Positions 44,956 through 53,889 of a DNA stretch of 64,000 nt are shown in pieces. A program made the position numbers and the translations under genes. Source of the stretch: S010-25 sp964441285. Its GTDB lineage: Bacteria; Pseudomonadota; Gammaproteobacteria; SZUA-229. The stretch covers positions 1 to 64,000 of the forward strand of contig CAYTUK010000010.1 in assembly GCA_964441285.1 (NCBI GenBank), given 5' to 3'. The stretch's first letter is position 1. Every line of letters starts with the position of its first letter. The notes beneath the pieces were generated by a model. The model made no database searches. It was not told where the DNA came from and was given only the letters and a program-made list of their open reading frames with translations.

Positions 44956-45885
44956 TTATTCGCTATCATCTTCAGCCGCCGGTTTAATGGCGTGACCACC
45001 AAAACCAGCTCGCATAGCATTCAGTAATTTACCGGCATACGTTGGTTGTTGACGACTACGAAAACGCATTTGTAATGCCAGCGTTAACACCGGTGTGGGA
45101 ATGCCCTGTTCAATAGAATCCTCGACTGTCCACCGACCTTCACCTGAATCATCGACATAATCGCTTAAATTGTGTAGCGCAACATCTTGTTGTAATGCAT
45201 CCGCAATTAAATCCAGTAACCACGAGCGTACAACGCTGCCATACTGCCATACTTGCGCGATCTGTGACATATCAAGTTCCATTCCAGCTTTGTTCTGCAT
45301 CAGTTCAAAACCTTCAGCAAAAGCTTCCATCATGCCATATTCAATCCCGTTATGAACCATTTTGACATAATGTCCAGCACCCGCAGGGCCAACATGCCCC
45401 CAACCTTTATCGGCGGCAGGTGCCAAAGATTTTAATGCCGGTGTAAGCAATGCAACAGCGGCGTTACTACCACCCACCATCAGACTATAACCTTCGTCCA
45501 GTCCCCAGACCCCACCGGAAGTACCACTATCAATATACTCTATGCCTTGCGCATTCAATTGCTGCGCGCGGCGTTGTGAATGCTTATAGTTAGAATTTCC
45601 ACCATCAACAATGCAATCACCTTTCTGTAGCCCCGCAGCGATAAGTTTTTCAATGCTGTCATCAACAAAAGTATGTGGCACCATTAACCAGATAACGCGT
45701 GGTGCGCTTAGTTGCTGAATAATTTCTTCCGGCGTAAAGGCGGCGTGTATATGTTCATCTTCTTTGACCAAATCCCGCACTGCCTTTTCACTCACATCAT
45801 AAACAATCAGTTCATGTTGATCACGCACCAGACGCCTGACCATGTTTGCACCCATTTTACCCAGCCCAACCATTGCTAATTTCAT
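44956..45885 (-). CDS. gnd: 6-phosphogluconate dehydrogenase, decarboxylating (short, NAD-type GndA family)
   Basis: Converts 6-phosphogluconate to ribulose-5-phosphate and CO2. 309 aa, the short form common in methylotrophs and Gram-positives, often NAD-preferring, rather than the 470-aa E. coli form. NAD motif MVGLGKMGANMVRRL with Asp in VYDVSEKA (acidic residue at the end of strand 2 fits NAD). GGNSNYKHSQRRA, DSGTSGGVWGLDEGYSLM and KMVHNGIEYGMM are family hallmarks. It is 132 bp upstream of zwf on the same strand. Confidence 0.93.
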   Translation of the reverse strand: MKLAMVGLGKMGANMVRRLVRDQHELIVYDVSEKAVRDLVKEDEHIHAAFTPEEIIQQLSAPRVIWLMVPHTFVDDSIEKLIAAGLQKGDCIVDGGNSNYKHSQRRAQQLNAQGIEYIDSGTSGGVWGLDEGYSLMVGGSNAAVALLTPALKSLAPAADKGWGHVGPAGAGHYVKMVHNGIEYGMMEAFAEGFELMQNKAGMELDMSQIAQVWQYGSVVRSWLLDLIADALQQDVALHNLSDYVDDSGEGRWTVEDSIEQGIPTPVLTLALQMRFRSRQQPTYAGKLLNAMRAGFGGHAIKPAAEDDSE

Positions 45886-46006
45886 TATTACTGCTCCCAG
45901 ATTTTTTGATTAATAAATGGAGTAACTCTAAAGCAAAGTAGGAAGAATACGACAGGCAAGATTTTTGCTGCCAGGGTTTTAGCTGTTAGGGTTACATTGA
46001 TTACAA

Positions 46007-48481
46007 TTATAGTTTCCAGATTTCTTCGTTATACTGCTGAATAGTTCGGTCGGTTGAAAAATAACCGCTGGAAGCGGTATTTAATATGCTTTTACGTAAC
46101 CAGCTCAGCTTATCATTAAAACATTCTGCCGCACGTTGTTGACAGTCAATATAAGATCTAAAATCAGCTAGCGTTAGCCAGGGGTCATCAGGACTGCGTA
46201 ATGAAGCCAGAATATCATTAAAAATATCCGGTTCAAATAAATTAAAGTGACCGCTATCGAGCAAATGCATTACTGCCTGCAAATCAGCATCATTATCAAT
46301 AATATCCTGTGGCATATAATCTTCACGTACTGTGGTAACTTCTTCTGCTTTTAAACCAAACAGGAAAAAATTTTCTTCACCCACATGTTCAAGAATTTCA
46401 ATATTGGCTCCGTCGTAAGTGCCTATAGTGAGAGCACCATTCATCATAAACTTCATATTGCCAGTTCCTGATGCCTCTTTTCCTGCGGTTGAAATTTGTT
46501 CGGATAAATCGGTTCCTGGACAGATAATCTCCATTGCAGATACATTATAATTAGGAATAAATGCAACTTTTAATTTATTACCCACATCAGGATCTTCATT
46601 AATAATATCCGCAACATTATTAATTAATTTTATAATTAGTTTTGCCATCTGATACCCTGGCGCGGCTTTACCACCAAACAGTACACAACGTGGCGTCCAG
46701 TTCTCAATATCACCTTTTTTAATTCGGTTGTACAGGTGGATGATATGTAATAAATTTAATAACTGCCGTTTGTATTCATGGATGCGTTTAACCTGAACAT
46801 CAAACATTGCGCTAGTATCAAAATCAACGTTACAGGTCTTTTTAACCAGTACCGCGAGACGCTTTTTATTTTCCTGTTTAACGCTGGCCCATTGTTGCTG
46901 AAAGTTTTTATGCTCAGATTTTGCATAATCAGATAATAATTTAATTTTTGATAAATCAGCCAGCCAACCACCACCAATAGTCTGATTAAGCAAACTACGT
47001 AATGCCGGGTTTGCACTCGCTATCCAGCGGCGGGGAGTTACTCCATTAGTTTTATTATTAAATTTGTGCGGCCATAACTCATAAAAATCTTTAAACAGGC
47101 CTTCACATAACAGTCTTGAATGTAATGCGGCAACGCCGTTAACTGAAAAGCTCCCGATAATTGCAAGATACGCCATACGCACATGTTTATCATGGGATTC
47201 TTCGATTAACGACATCCTTGCCTGCCGTGCAGTGTCTCCCGGCCACTTAAGTGATATCTGATGTAAAAACATTTCATTTATTTTGTAAATAATTTCCATC
47301 AATCGGGGCAACAAACGCTGCAATAAGTTAACTGACCATTTTTCCAGTGCTTCGGGTAACAAAGTATGATTGGTGTATGCCATTGTTTGTGTCGTAATCG
47401 TCCATGCCTGATCCCAGAGCAGATGTTTCTCATCCATTAATATCCGCATAAGCTCAGCTACAGCAATAGAAGGATGGGTATCGTTTAACTGAAAAACATT
47501 GTATTTTGCAAACTCGGCATAATTATCCCCATCCGTTTCTTCCCACAATCGAATAACATCTTTCAGACTGGCTGAAGCCAAAAAATATTGCTGCCGCAGA
47601 CGTAATTCTTTTCCGTTCTCGCTACTGTCATTGGGGTATAAAACCATTGAGATATGTTCAGCATCATTTTTCGCCTCCACTGCATCGGAGTAGCTGCCCG
47701 CATTAAAATCTGCCAGGTTAAAAATATTGGTTGCAGTCGCTTTCCACAAACGCAAGGTGTTAATCGTTTTATTTTTATATCCGGTGATCGGTATATCGTA
47801 CGGAATGGCAACAACATCAGCGGTATCCACCCAACGGGCTCTCTCAATGCCCTGCTGATCGCAGTAATGTTCAGTTCGGCCTTCGAAATGAATCGTTTGT
47901 TCATATTCTGCTCGCGCCACTTCCCAGGGATTACCATCGCGTAACCAATGATCCGGTTCTTCAATCTGATAACCATTTTCAATATGTTGTAAAAACATAC
48001 CATATTCATAACGAATACCATAGCCAATAACCGGCAATTTCAGGCTCGCACAACTATCCATAAAGCAGGCCGCTAATCTACCCAAGCCACCATTGCCTAG
48101 CCCGGCATCGGGTTCTTCTTCTTTCAGGTCTTCAAGATTAACCGCAAAGATATTTAATGCCTCGCGAGTCGCTTCTTCAATATCGAGATTTAATAAATTA
48201 TTCCCCAGTGCACGTCCAATGAGAAACTCAAGTGACAGGTAATAGGCTTTACGTACACGTGGTTTTTTATACTGCTGCCAGGTCTGACTCCATTGTTCCA
48301 TGATACGATCACGAATCGTTAATGCCATAGCATCGTATAAATAAAACGGCAAGCAACGGAGAAAATGCCCGAGGTGGTTTCTCAGGTAACGATAAAAACC
48401 TTCAGACAATGAATGGCTATCCGATTTTAATGGTGTAATATCAGGAATAACCGTTGTATTAACCCAGTCTTTCTTACGCAT
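46007..48481 (-). CDS. glgP: glycogen phosphorylase
   Basis: Releases glucose-1-phosphate from alpha-1,4-glucan. 824 aa. PLP is bound by the Lys in EASGTGNMKFMMNGALTIG; GNGGLGRLAACFMDS, YGIRYEYGMF and QLNDTHPSIAVAELMR are diagnostic, as is VKRIHEYKRQLLN. The N-terminus lacks the phosphorylation and AMP-control segment of eukaryotic enzymes. It is downstream of glgB-glgA on the same strand and feeds pgm. Confidence 0.96.
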   Translation of the reverse strand: MRKKDWVNTTVIPDITPLKSDSHSLSEGFYRYLRNHLGHFLRCLPFYLYDAMALTIRDRIMEQWSQTWQQYKKPRVRKAYYLSLEFLIGRALGNNLLNLDIEEATREALNIFAVNLEDLKEEEPDAGLGNGGLGRLAACFMDSCASLKLPVIGYGIRYEYGMFLQHIENGYQIEEPDHWLRDGNPWEVARAEYEQTIHFEGRTEHYCDQQGIERARWVDTADVVAIPYDIPITGYKNKTINTLRLWKATATNIFNLADFNAGSYSDAVEAKNDAEHISMVLYPNDSSENGKELRLRQQYFLASASLKDVIRLWEETDGDNYAEFAKYNVFQLNDTHPSIAVAELMRILMDEKHLLWDQAWTITTQTMAYTNHTLLPEALEKWSVNLLQRLLPRLMEIIYKINEMFLHQISLKWPGDTARQARMSLIEESHDKHVRMAYLAIIGSFSVNGVAALHSRLLCEGLFKDFYELWPHKFNNKTNGVTPRRWIASANPALRSLLNQTIGGGWLADLSKIKLLSDYAKSEHKNFQQQWASVKQENKKRLAVLVKKTCNVDFDTSAMFDVQVKRIHEYKRQLLNLLHIIHLYNRIKKGDIENWTPRCVLFGGKAAPGYQMAKLIIKLINNVADIINEDPDVGNKLKVAFIPNYNVSAMEIICPGTDLSEQISTAGKEASGTGNMKFMMNGALTIGTYDGANIEILEHVGEENFFLFGLKAEEVTTVREDYMPQDIIDNDADLQAVMHLLDSGHFNLFEPDIFNDILASLRSPDDPWLTLADFRSYIDCQQRAAECFNDKLSWLRKSILNTASSGYFSTDRTIQQYNEEIWKL

Positions 48482-48554
48482 TTTTTAGTCCAGCATGGTT
48501 AAATTAAAGACAGCTCTAATTTACATTGATGCATCCATCTAACAGCTATCCATA

Positions 48555-48605
48555 TTGTTTTATTGATTAAGTTGTTTTATTGATCATGTCGTCTTATTGA
48601 TATAG
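48555..48605. repeat. 17-bp tandem repeat (x3) at the glgA 3' end
   Basis: Units at 48555-48571, 48572-48588 and 48589-48605 share TTATTGAT, read as ATCAATAA on the gene strand. The unit inside glgA contains its stop codon; the other two duplicate that end downstream. Confidence 0.7.
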
Positions 48606-50048
48606 TTTTAAATATTCTTTAGCACTTTTTTCCCAGCCAAGCTGTTGTGACATGGCGGTTAGACACAATTGTTGCCATGTCGTTTCCTGTGCATATAAAT
48701 TAATGGCTCGATAAACAGCTTCAAGCATGGCATCACTATCTTCATGCTTAAAAACAAAACCAGTTGCCGTTTTATGGTTAATTGTTTCAGGCTGTGCATC
48801 TGTCACGGTATCTACCAGACCACCGGTATAATGCACAACGGGCAAAGTACCATAACGCATACTGTACATCTGGTTTAGACCGCAGGGTTCAAATCTTGAT
48901 GGCATTAAAAATATATCACAGCCTGCTTCAACCTGGTGTGCGAGTGATTCAGAGTAACCGATATGGACATACAAACGATCCGGGAAATCTTTTGCCAGTT
49001 GCTGCAATGCCTGTTCATAAATGCTATGTCCTGAACCCAGCACGATCATTCTTGCATTACTTTTTTCAAATAGGGTCGGTGCAGCGTCTATAATCATATC
49101 AATCCCTTTCTGATCAACCAGCCGTCCTATAAAACCGATGAGTGGCGCAGTTTTATCTGCTACCTGCTCTAAACCTGCCTGCTGGAGAAGAAACTGTTTA
49201 TTCTTCATTTTAGCTGCAGCATAATGCTTGTTATTGGTGTAGTTCTTAACAAGATGGGTATCTGTTTCAGGATTCCATACAGTTAGGTCGATACCATTTA
49301 ATATCCCCGTCAACTTTTCCCCAAGGTGGCTTAAAAGACCCTCGTAACGATAGCCAAATTCTGGAGTACAAATTTCTTTTGCGTAAGTTGGGCTAACGGT
49401 GGTAATGTGATCTGAAAAAATCATCCCTGCTTTAAGCATAGATAAGCCACCATAAAATTCGATGTAATCGGGTGACCACCATTTGGCAGGCAAATCCAGA
49501 TCAATAAAGTTCTGGTAAGAAAAATGTCCGTCATAAGCGAGATTATGTAGCGTAAAAATGGTAACTGGCCGCGCTTCAATCGTACTTAAGAATGCCGGCA
49601 CCAATCCAGTTTGCCAGTCATGACAATGCACCACTTCTGGCCGCCAGCTATTGTCAGACCATCCTGTTACCATTGCAGCAACTGCGCGACTAAACACAGT
49701 AAAACGCTCAGCGTTATCCGGCCAGTCATAACCTTCTATATGCGTATATGGATTACCTGGCCGATCAAACAATGCTGGCACATCAATGAGGTACAAATCC
49801 CCTTCAAAGGCATCTTGCGGCACCTGCAATAAACGGACATGATGCGTCCGATTCAATCCCGGCAGTAACCAGGAGCCAAGTTCAACAGGGGTACCAACAG
49901 CAGCTAACACATCACGGTAGGCGGGCAAAACCAGACGGACATCATTACCCAGATCCCTTAAGGCAAGTGGAAGACTGTGTACAACATCACCAAGCCCTCC
50001 TGTTTTAATAAAAGGAAAGGCTTCACTGGCAGCAAATAAAATATTCAC
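48594..50048 (-). CDS. glgA: glycogen synthase (ADP-glucose)
   Basis: Transfers glucose from ADP-glucose to glycogen. 484 aa, GT5 family. ADP-glucose binding motif KTGGLGDVVHSLPLAL near the N-terminus, HCHDWQTGLVPAFL, and the C-terminal PSRFEPCGLNQMYSMRYGTLPVV with catalytic Glu. The frame is open to an ATG at 50075 inside glgB, but the GTG at 50048 (then NILFAASEAFPF) gives the normal GlgA start, follows AGGGA, and begins 1 bp after the glgB stop. The two genes are therefore tightly coupled. Confidence 0.93.
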   Translation of the reverse strand: MNILFAASEAFPFIKTGGLGDVVHSLPLALRDLGNDVRLVLPAYRDVLAAVGTPVELGSWLLPGLNRTHHVRLLQVPQDAFEGDLYLIDVPALFDRPGNPYTHIEGYDWPDNAERFTVFSRAVAAMVTGWSDNSWRPEVVHCHDWQTGLVPAFLSTIEARPVTIFTLHNLAYDGHFSYQNFIDLDLPAKWWSPDYIEFYGGLSMLKAGMIFSDHITTVSPTYAKEICTPEFGYRYEGLLSHLGEKLTGILNGIDLTVWNPETDTHLVKNYTNNKHYAAAKMKNKQFLLQQAGLEQVADKTAPLIGFIGRLVDQKGIDMIIDAAPTLFEKSNARMIVLGSGHSIYEQALQQLAKDFPDRLYVHIGYSESLAHQVEAGCDIFLMPSRFEPCGLNQMYSMRYGTLPVVHYTGGLVDTVTDAQPETINHKTATGFVFKHEDSDAMLEAVYRAINLYAQETTWQQLCLTAMSQQLGWEKSAKEYLKLYQ

Positions 50049-50049
50049 G

Positions 50050-52254
50050 CTAATCCCTGATAAAAAATAAGGCACTTAAAGGCGGTAAGGTTAAACATAA
50101 AGAGTAATCAAAGTCATGATCTGGCTGTAATTGCGCATTTACGCCGCCGGCATTGCCAGCATTGCTGCCGCCATACCATTGTGCATCGGTATTCAGGCAT
50201 TCAATATAATATCCATCTTCAGGCACTCCGACAATATAATTATTGCGAGGAACGGGAGTGAAGTTGAAAACACAAACAATAAATTTATCTTCAAAGCGCC
50301 GGATAAAAGCCAGCACAGAATTTTCATCATCATCACAACTTATCCACTGAAAACCTTCGGCTTCAAACTCCAGTGCATACAATGCCTGCTGCTGACAATA
50401 TAACTGATTCAAGTCTTTAATTAAATTGCTTAATCCTGCATGTTTATCCATGCCTGCAACCATCCAGTCCAGTGACTGCGCCTCAGACCATTCATTCCAT
50501 TGTCCAAATTCCCCGCCCATAAAGAGTAATTTTTTACCCGGGTGTGCATATTGATAGGCATACAGTAAACGCAGGTTGGCAAATTTCTGCCAGACATCAC
50601 CAGGCATTTTATCCAGCATACTGCGTTTCATATGTACAACTTCATCATGTGATAACGGCAAGATAAAATTCTCACTGTAGGCATACAGCTGGCTAAAGGT
50701 TAACTGGTTCTGATGAAAGCCCCGATACACTGGATCTGTCTGCATATAGGAAAGCGTATCGTGCATCCAGCCCATGTTCCATTTTATCGAGAAACCCAGA
50801 CCACCTACATCCACTGGGCGAGAGACCATTGGCCAATCAGTGCTTTCTTCTGCCAGCGTGATGATACCCGAAAACTGCTGATGCACCGTTGCATTTAGCT
50901 CTTTAATAAAATCGATGGCCTCAAGATGCTCGTGTCCACCATAAATATTTGGCATCCATTGTCCATGTTCACGCGAATAATCCAAATATAACATAGATGC
51001 CACAGCATCCACACGCAGGCCATCAAGATGAAATTCCTTAATCCAGTAAATGGCATTGGCGATCAAGAAATTCCTGACCTCATTGCGGCCATAATTAAAG
51101 ATAAGTGTACCCCAGTCCTGATGTTCGCCTTTTTCCGGCTCGCCATATTCATAAACTGCTTCACCATTAAATTTAGCCAGGGCAAAATCATCACGCGGAA
51201 AATGTGCCGGCACCCAATCAAGAATAACGCCAATATTATTTTGATGACAGATATCAATGAATGTGCGAAATTCATCCGGTGAACCATGTCGAGCCGTCGG
51301 CGCATAATAACCACTCACCTGATATCCCCAGGATTGATCAAGCGGGTGTTCAGTTAAGGGTAAAAACTCAATATGGGTATAACCCAGATATTTTACATAA
51401 GGCACCAGTTGTTCAGCCAGTTCAATGTAACTGAGAAATTCACCTTTATCATTACGCCGCCATGAGCCTGCATGAACTTCATAAATGGATATCGGCTGAT
51501 GTAACCATTGCCATTTCTCTCTGGCGCTTAACCAGTTAGCATCATTCCACTGATGGGTGTGATAGCTGGTAATTTTGCTGCTTGTTTCCGGCCTTAAACC
51601 CATAGCACCAGCATAAGGATCCGTTTTATGTAAGAGTTGACCGGACTGTGTCAGAATTTCAAATTTGTATGTATCATTGGTTTTTAAACTGGGAATAAAC
51701 AACTCCCATACACCAGAATGGCCAAGACTACGCATTGGGTGACGCAAACCGTGCCAGTGATTAAAGTCACCAATAACACTAACACGTCTAACATTGGGCA
51801 CCCATACTGCAAATAAACAGCCTTCAATATCATCAACGGTTTTTAAATGTGCACCCAGAATACGATAAATATGCAGGTGGCGACCGGCCGCAAATAAGTC
51901 AAGGTCAAACTGACTAATCTGGGGGGGGAAACTGTAGGCCGAAACGGCCTGGTGCGTTGTCACTGCTCCATTTTCATTATTGTCTACATCGTTACCGTGT
52001 TTTTCTTTCCAGCACAAAGTGTAATGTGCAGGTAAAACCTGTTTCTGCTGGGCGCTAAATTTTAGCTCAAAAATATCACTGTCTTCTATGCGTGTCATCA
52101 CCCCCAGATTTTTAACTTCGACGGCACATGCCGTCGGCATTAGAGCACGAATAATATAACCAGAAGCATTATCTTCATGTAATCCGAGTAATTCAAACGG
52201 ATCATGATAATTACCCTGTTGTATTTTTTTTAGAGTACGCATTAAAGTGTTCAT
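50050..52254 (-). CDS. glgB: 1,4-alpha-glucan branching enzyme (GH13)
   Basis: Creates alpha-1,6 branches in glycogen. 734 aa with an N-terminal module (about 1-100), CBM48 (about 120-215; VWVPNVRRVSVIGDFNHW), a GH13 catalytic barrel and a C-terminal beta domain. Catalytic regions: DWVPAHFP, GLRVDAVASMLY with the nucleophile Asp, TLAEESTDWP with the acid/base Glu, and LSHDEVVH. It is followed immediately by glgA. Upstream lies palindromic element copy D, then malQ. Confidence 0.95.
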   Translation of the reverse strand: MNTLMRTLKKIQQGNYHDPFELLGLHEDNASGYIIRALMPTACAVEVKNLGVMTRIEDSDIFELKFSAQQKQVLPAHYTLCWKEKHGNDVDNNENGAVTTHQAVSAYSFPPQISQFDLDLFAAGRHLHIYRILGAHLKTVDDIEGCLFAVWVPNVRRVSVIGDFNHWHGLRHPMRSLGHSGVWELFIPSLKTNDTYKFEILTQSGQLLHKTDPYAGAMGLRPETSSKITSYHTHQWNDANWLSAREKWQWLHQPISIYEVHAGSWRRNDKGEFLSYIELAEQLVPYVKYLGYTHIEFLPLTEHPLDQSWGYQVSGYYAPTARHGSPDEFRTFIDICHQNNIGVILDWVPAHFPRDDFALAKFNGEAVYEYGEPEKGEHQDWGTLIFNYGRNEVRNFLIANAIYWIKEFHLDGLRVDAVASMLYLDYSREHGQWMPNIYGGHEHLEAIDFIKELNATVHQQFSGIITLAEESTDWPMVSRPVDVGGLGFSIKWNMGWMHDTLSYMQTDPVYRGFHQNQLTFSQLYAYSENFILPLSHDEVVHMKRSMLDKMPGDVWQKFANLRLLYAYQYAHPGKKLLFMGGEFGQWNEWSEAQSLDWMVAGMDKHAGLSNLIKDLNQLYCQQQALYALEFEAEGFQWISCDDDENSVLAFIRRFEDKFIVCVFNFTPVPRNNYIVGVPEDGYYIECLNTDAQWYGGSNAGNAGGVNAQLQPDHDFDYSLCLTLPPLSALFFIRD

Positions 52255-52273
52255 CCATTTATATTTCTAACAT

Positions 52274-52402
52274 ACTAACAGTACAGATGAAAAGGCCACT
52301 CATTGTTCAAGACCGTCAGCCGCAGGGATGCGGGTGTCGAGTCGACAGGGATGCATTCACCGCGTGTCTTTAACAATGGGTGGCCTTTTTATTCGTTTCA
52401 GT
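52274..52402 (-). repeat. palindromic interspersed element, copy D
   Basis: About 129 bp with ends ACTAAC (left) and GTTTCAGT (right). Arms GGCCACTCATTGTT and AACAATGGGTGGCC pair with each other with one mismatch. The core reads opposite to copy A and includes the palindrome TGTCGAGTCGACA. It lies between malQ and glgB, transcribed in the same direction. Confidence 0.88.
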
Positions 52403-52419
52403 AATAAGCATAATGCCTG

Positions 52420-53847
52420 CTAAACTATCCGCTGTGAGTCCTGTATCCAGCTTCGCAGCCGTGATGCCAAAGTGGTATTGATCTGTGCCCATTGAAAGCG
52501 CCATGTCCAGTTATCATTTTCTGTACCCGGCGTGTTCATTCTTGCGTCTGATCCCAGGTGCAAACAATCCTGCAAAGGGAATATGCACAAACCGGCGGCA
52601 CTGTGTAACGCGGCTAACATCATCGTATCAACGACTCTGTCATCAGTCCAACTGCCGTCTTGCATGGTTTCAGTAGCCGCCTTATTTTCTAACTCAGGTA
52701 GCACTTCGTTTTTCTCGCCAATGGTTAAATTTTTCAACACTTTCTCACGTATATCGGCATCAAGTTTCTGGTACCAACCTAATGTTGTGTCGTTATCATG
52801 TGTCCCCGTATAGACCACACAGTCGATAGAAATATTTTTAACTTTATGCGGATTATCTTCGTGCGCATCAAATCCAAACTGTAATACAGACATACCAGGT
52901 AAATGAAATTTTTCTTTTAATGCAACAACTTCATCAGTAATAACCCCCAGGTCTTCCGCGACAAGCGGTAAATATCCGATAGTACGTCTGACTGTTTCCA
53001 GTAAGGCATCACCAGGCACTTTTTGATAATAACCATCAATGGCGGTATCTGAATCCGCTGCTATTGTCCAGGCCGACTCAAGTCCTCTAAAATGATCGAT
53101 TCTAACAAGATCAAACAATTCAAAATGGTAACTTAACCGTTTTATCCACCAGACAAAGTTTGTCTTCTGCATAAAGTCCCAATTGTAATGCGGGTTACCC
53201 CAGCGCTGACCAGTTGCTGAAAAATAGTCTGGAGGCACACCAGTAACCACGGTCATCATGCCATTTTCATCCAGTAAATAGCGTTCCGGGCAAACCCAGA
53301 CATCCACACTGTCATGCGCAACAAATATTGGTATATCACCAAACAGTTTAATATTTTTGCTTCTGGCATTTGTTTTAATCTGTAACCAGCGAGTATGCAA
53401 AATGTATTGTTGCCAGCGTAAATTATCCAGCTCAGCAGAATGCTGGCTTAATATTTTATCCAGTGTTAACTTATCACGGTATTTATAATCATCCGGCCAG
53501 CCGTACCACGGTAACTGATGAAAAATACGCTTGAGTAATTTATATAGCGCATAATCATCCAGCCAGGCTTTACTTTTTTCACAAAAATCCAGATAGGCAG
53601 CGGTATCAGAATCCACCTCGGGATAATCATCAAGCAATGCAGGATTCAAAGCAAACGCTGAAACACATTGGTAGGGCGACAGACCTTGCTGCGGTTCGCC
53701 TAGAGGCAAAACTTGCCACACCTGAAAGCCGCATTGCTGCATGAATTCAAGCCAGCGTTCAACGTCACCATCGAGTTTACCTGAAGGCAACGATGTTGGA
53801 TGCAGCAGAACACCTGCTCTGCGTATATAGAAATCATTACTGTGCAT
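52420..53847 (-). CDS. malQ: 4-alpha-glucanotransferase (amylomaltase, GH77)
   Basis: Rearranges alpha-1,4-glucan chains during maltodextrin and glycogen metabolism. 475 aa, the compact form. Motifs: RRAGVLLHPTSLPS at the N-terminus, LFGDIPIFVAHDSVDVW, the catalytic Asp in DLVRIDHFRGLES, Glu in VAEDLGVIT and YTGTHDNDTTLGWY. It lies between the GH57 gene and glgB in the carbon-storage block, where it would recycle short chains left by GlgP. Confidence 0.94.
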   Translation of the reverse strand: MHSNDFYIRRAGVLLHPTSLPSGKLDGDVERWLEFMQQCGFQVWQVLPLGEPQQGLSPYQCVSAFALNPALLDDYPEVDSDTAAYLDFCEKSKAWLDDYALYKLLKRIFHQLPWYGWPDDYKYRDKLTLDKILSQHSAELDNLRWQQYILHTRWLQIKTNARSKNIKLFGDIPIFVAHDSVDVWVCPERYLLDENGMMTVVTGVPPDYFSATGQRWGNPHYNWDFMQKTNFVWWIKRLSYHFELFDLVRIDHFRGLESAWTIAADSDTAIDGYYQKVPGDALLETVRRTIGYLPLVAEDLGVITDEVVALKEKFHLPGMSVLQFGFDAHEDNPHKVKNISIDCVVYTGTHDNDTTLGWYQKLDADIREKVLKNLTIGEKNEVLPELENKAATETMQDGSWTDDRVVDTMMLAALHSAAGLCIFPLQDCLHLGSDARMNTPGTENDNWTWRFQWAQINTTLASRLRSWIQDSQRIV

Positions 53848-53889
53848 TAGTCTAGTTGAAACATCCTGTTAGTATATATTAATAAATGA

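Noticed and set aside
50049..50075. ATG at 50075 as the glgA start
   Set aside because: It would add nine residues inside glgB that are not part of GlgA; the GTG at 50048 matches the family N-terminus and has AGGGA before it.
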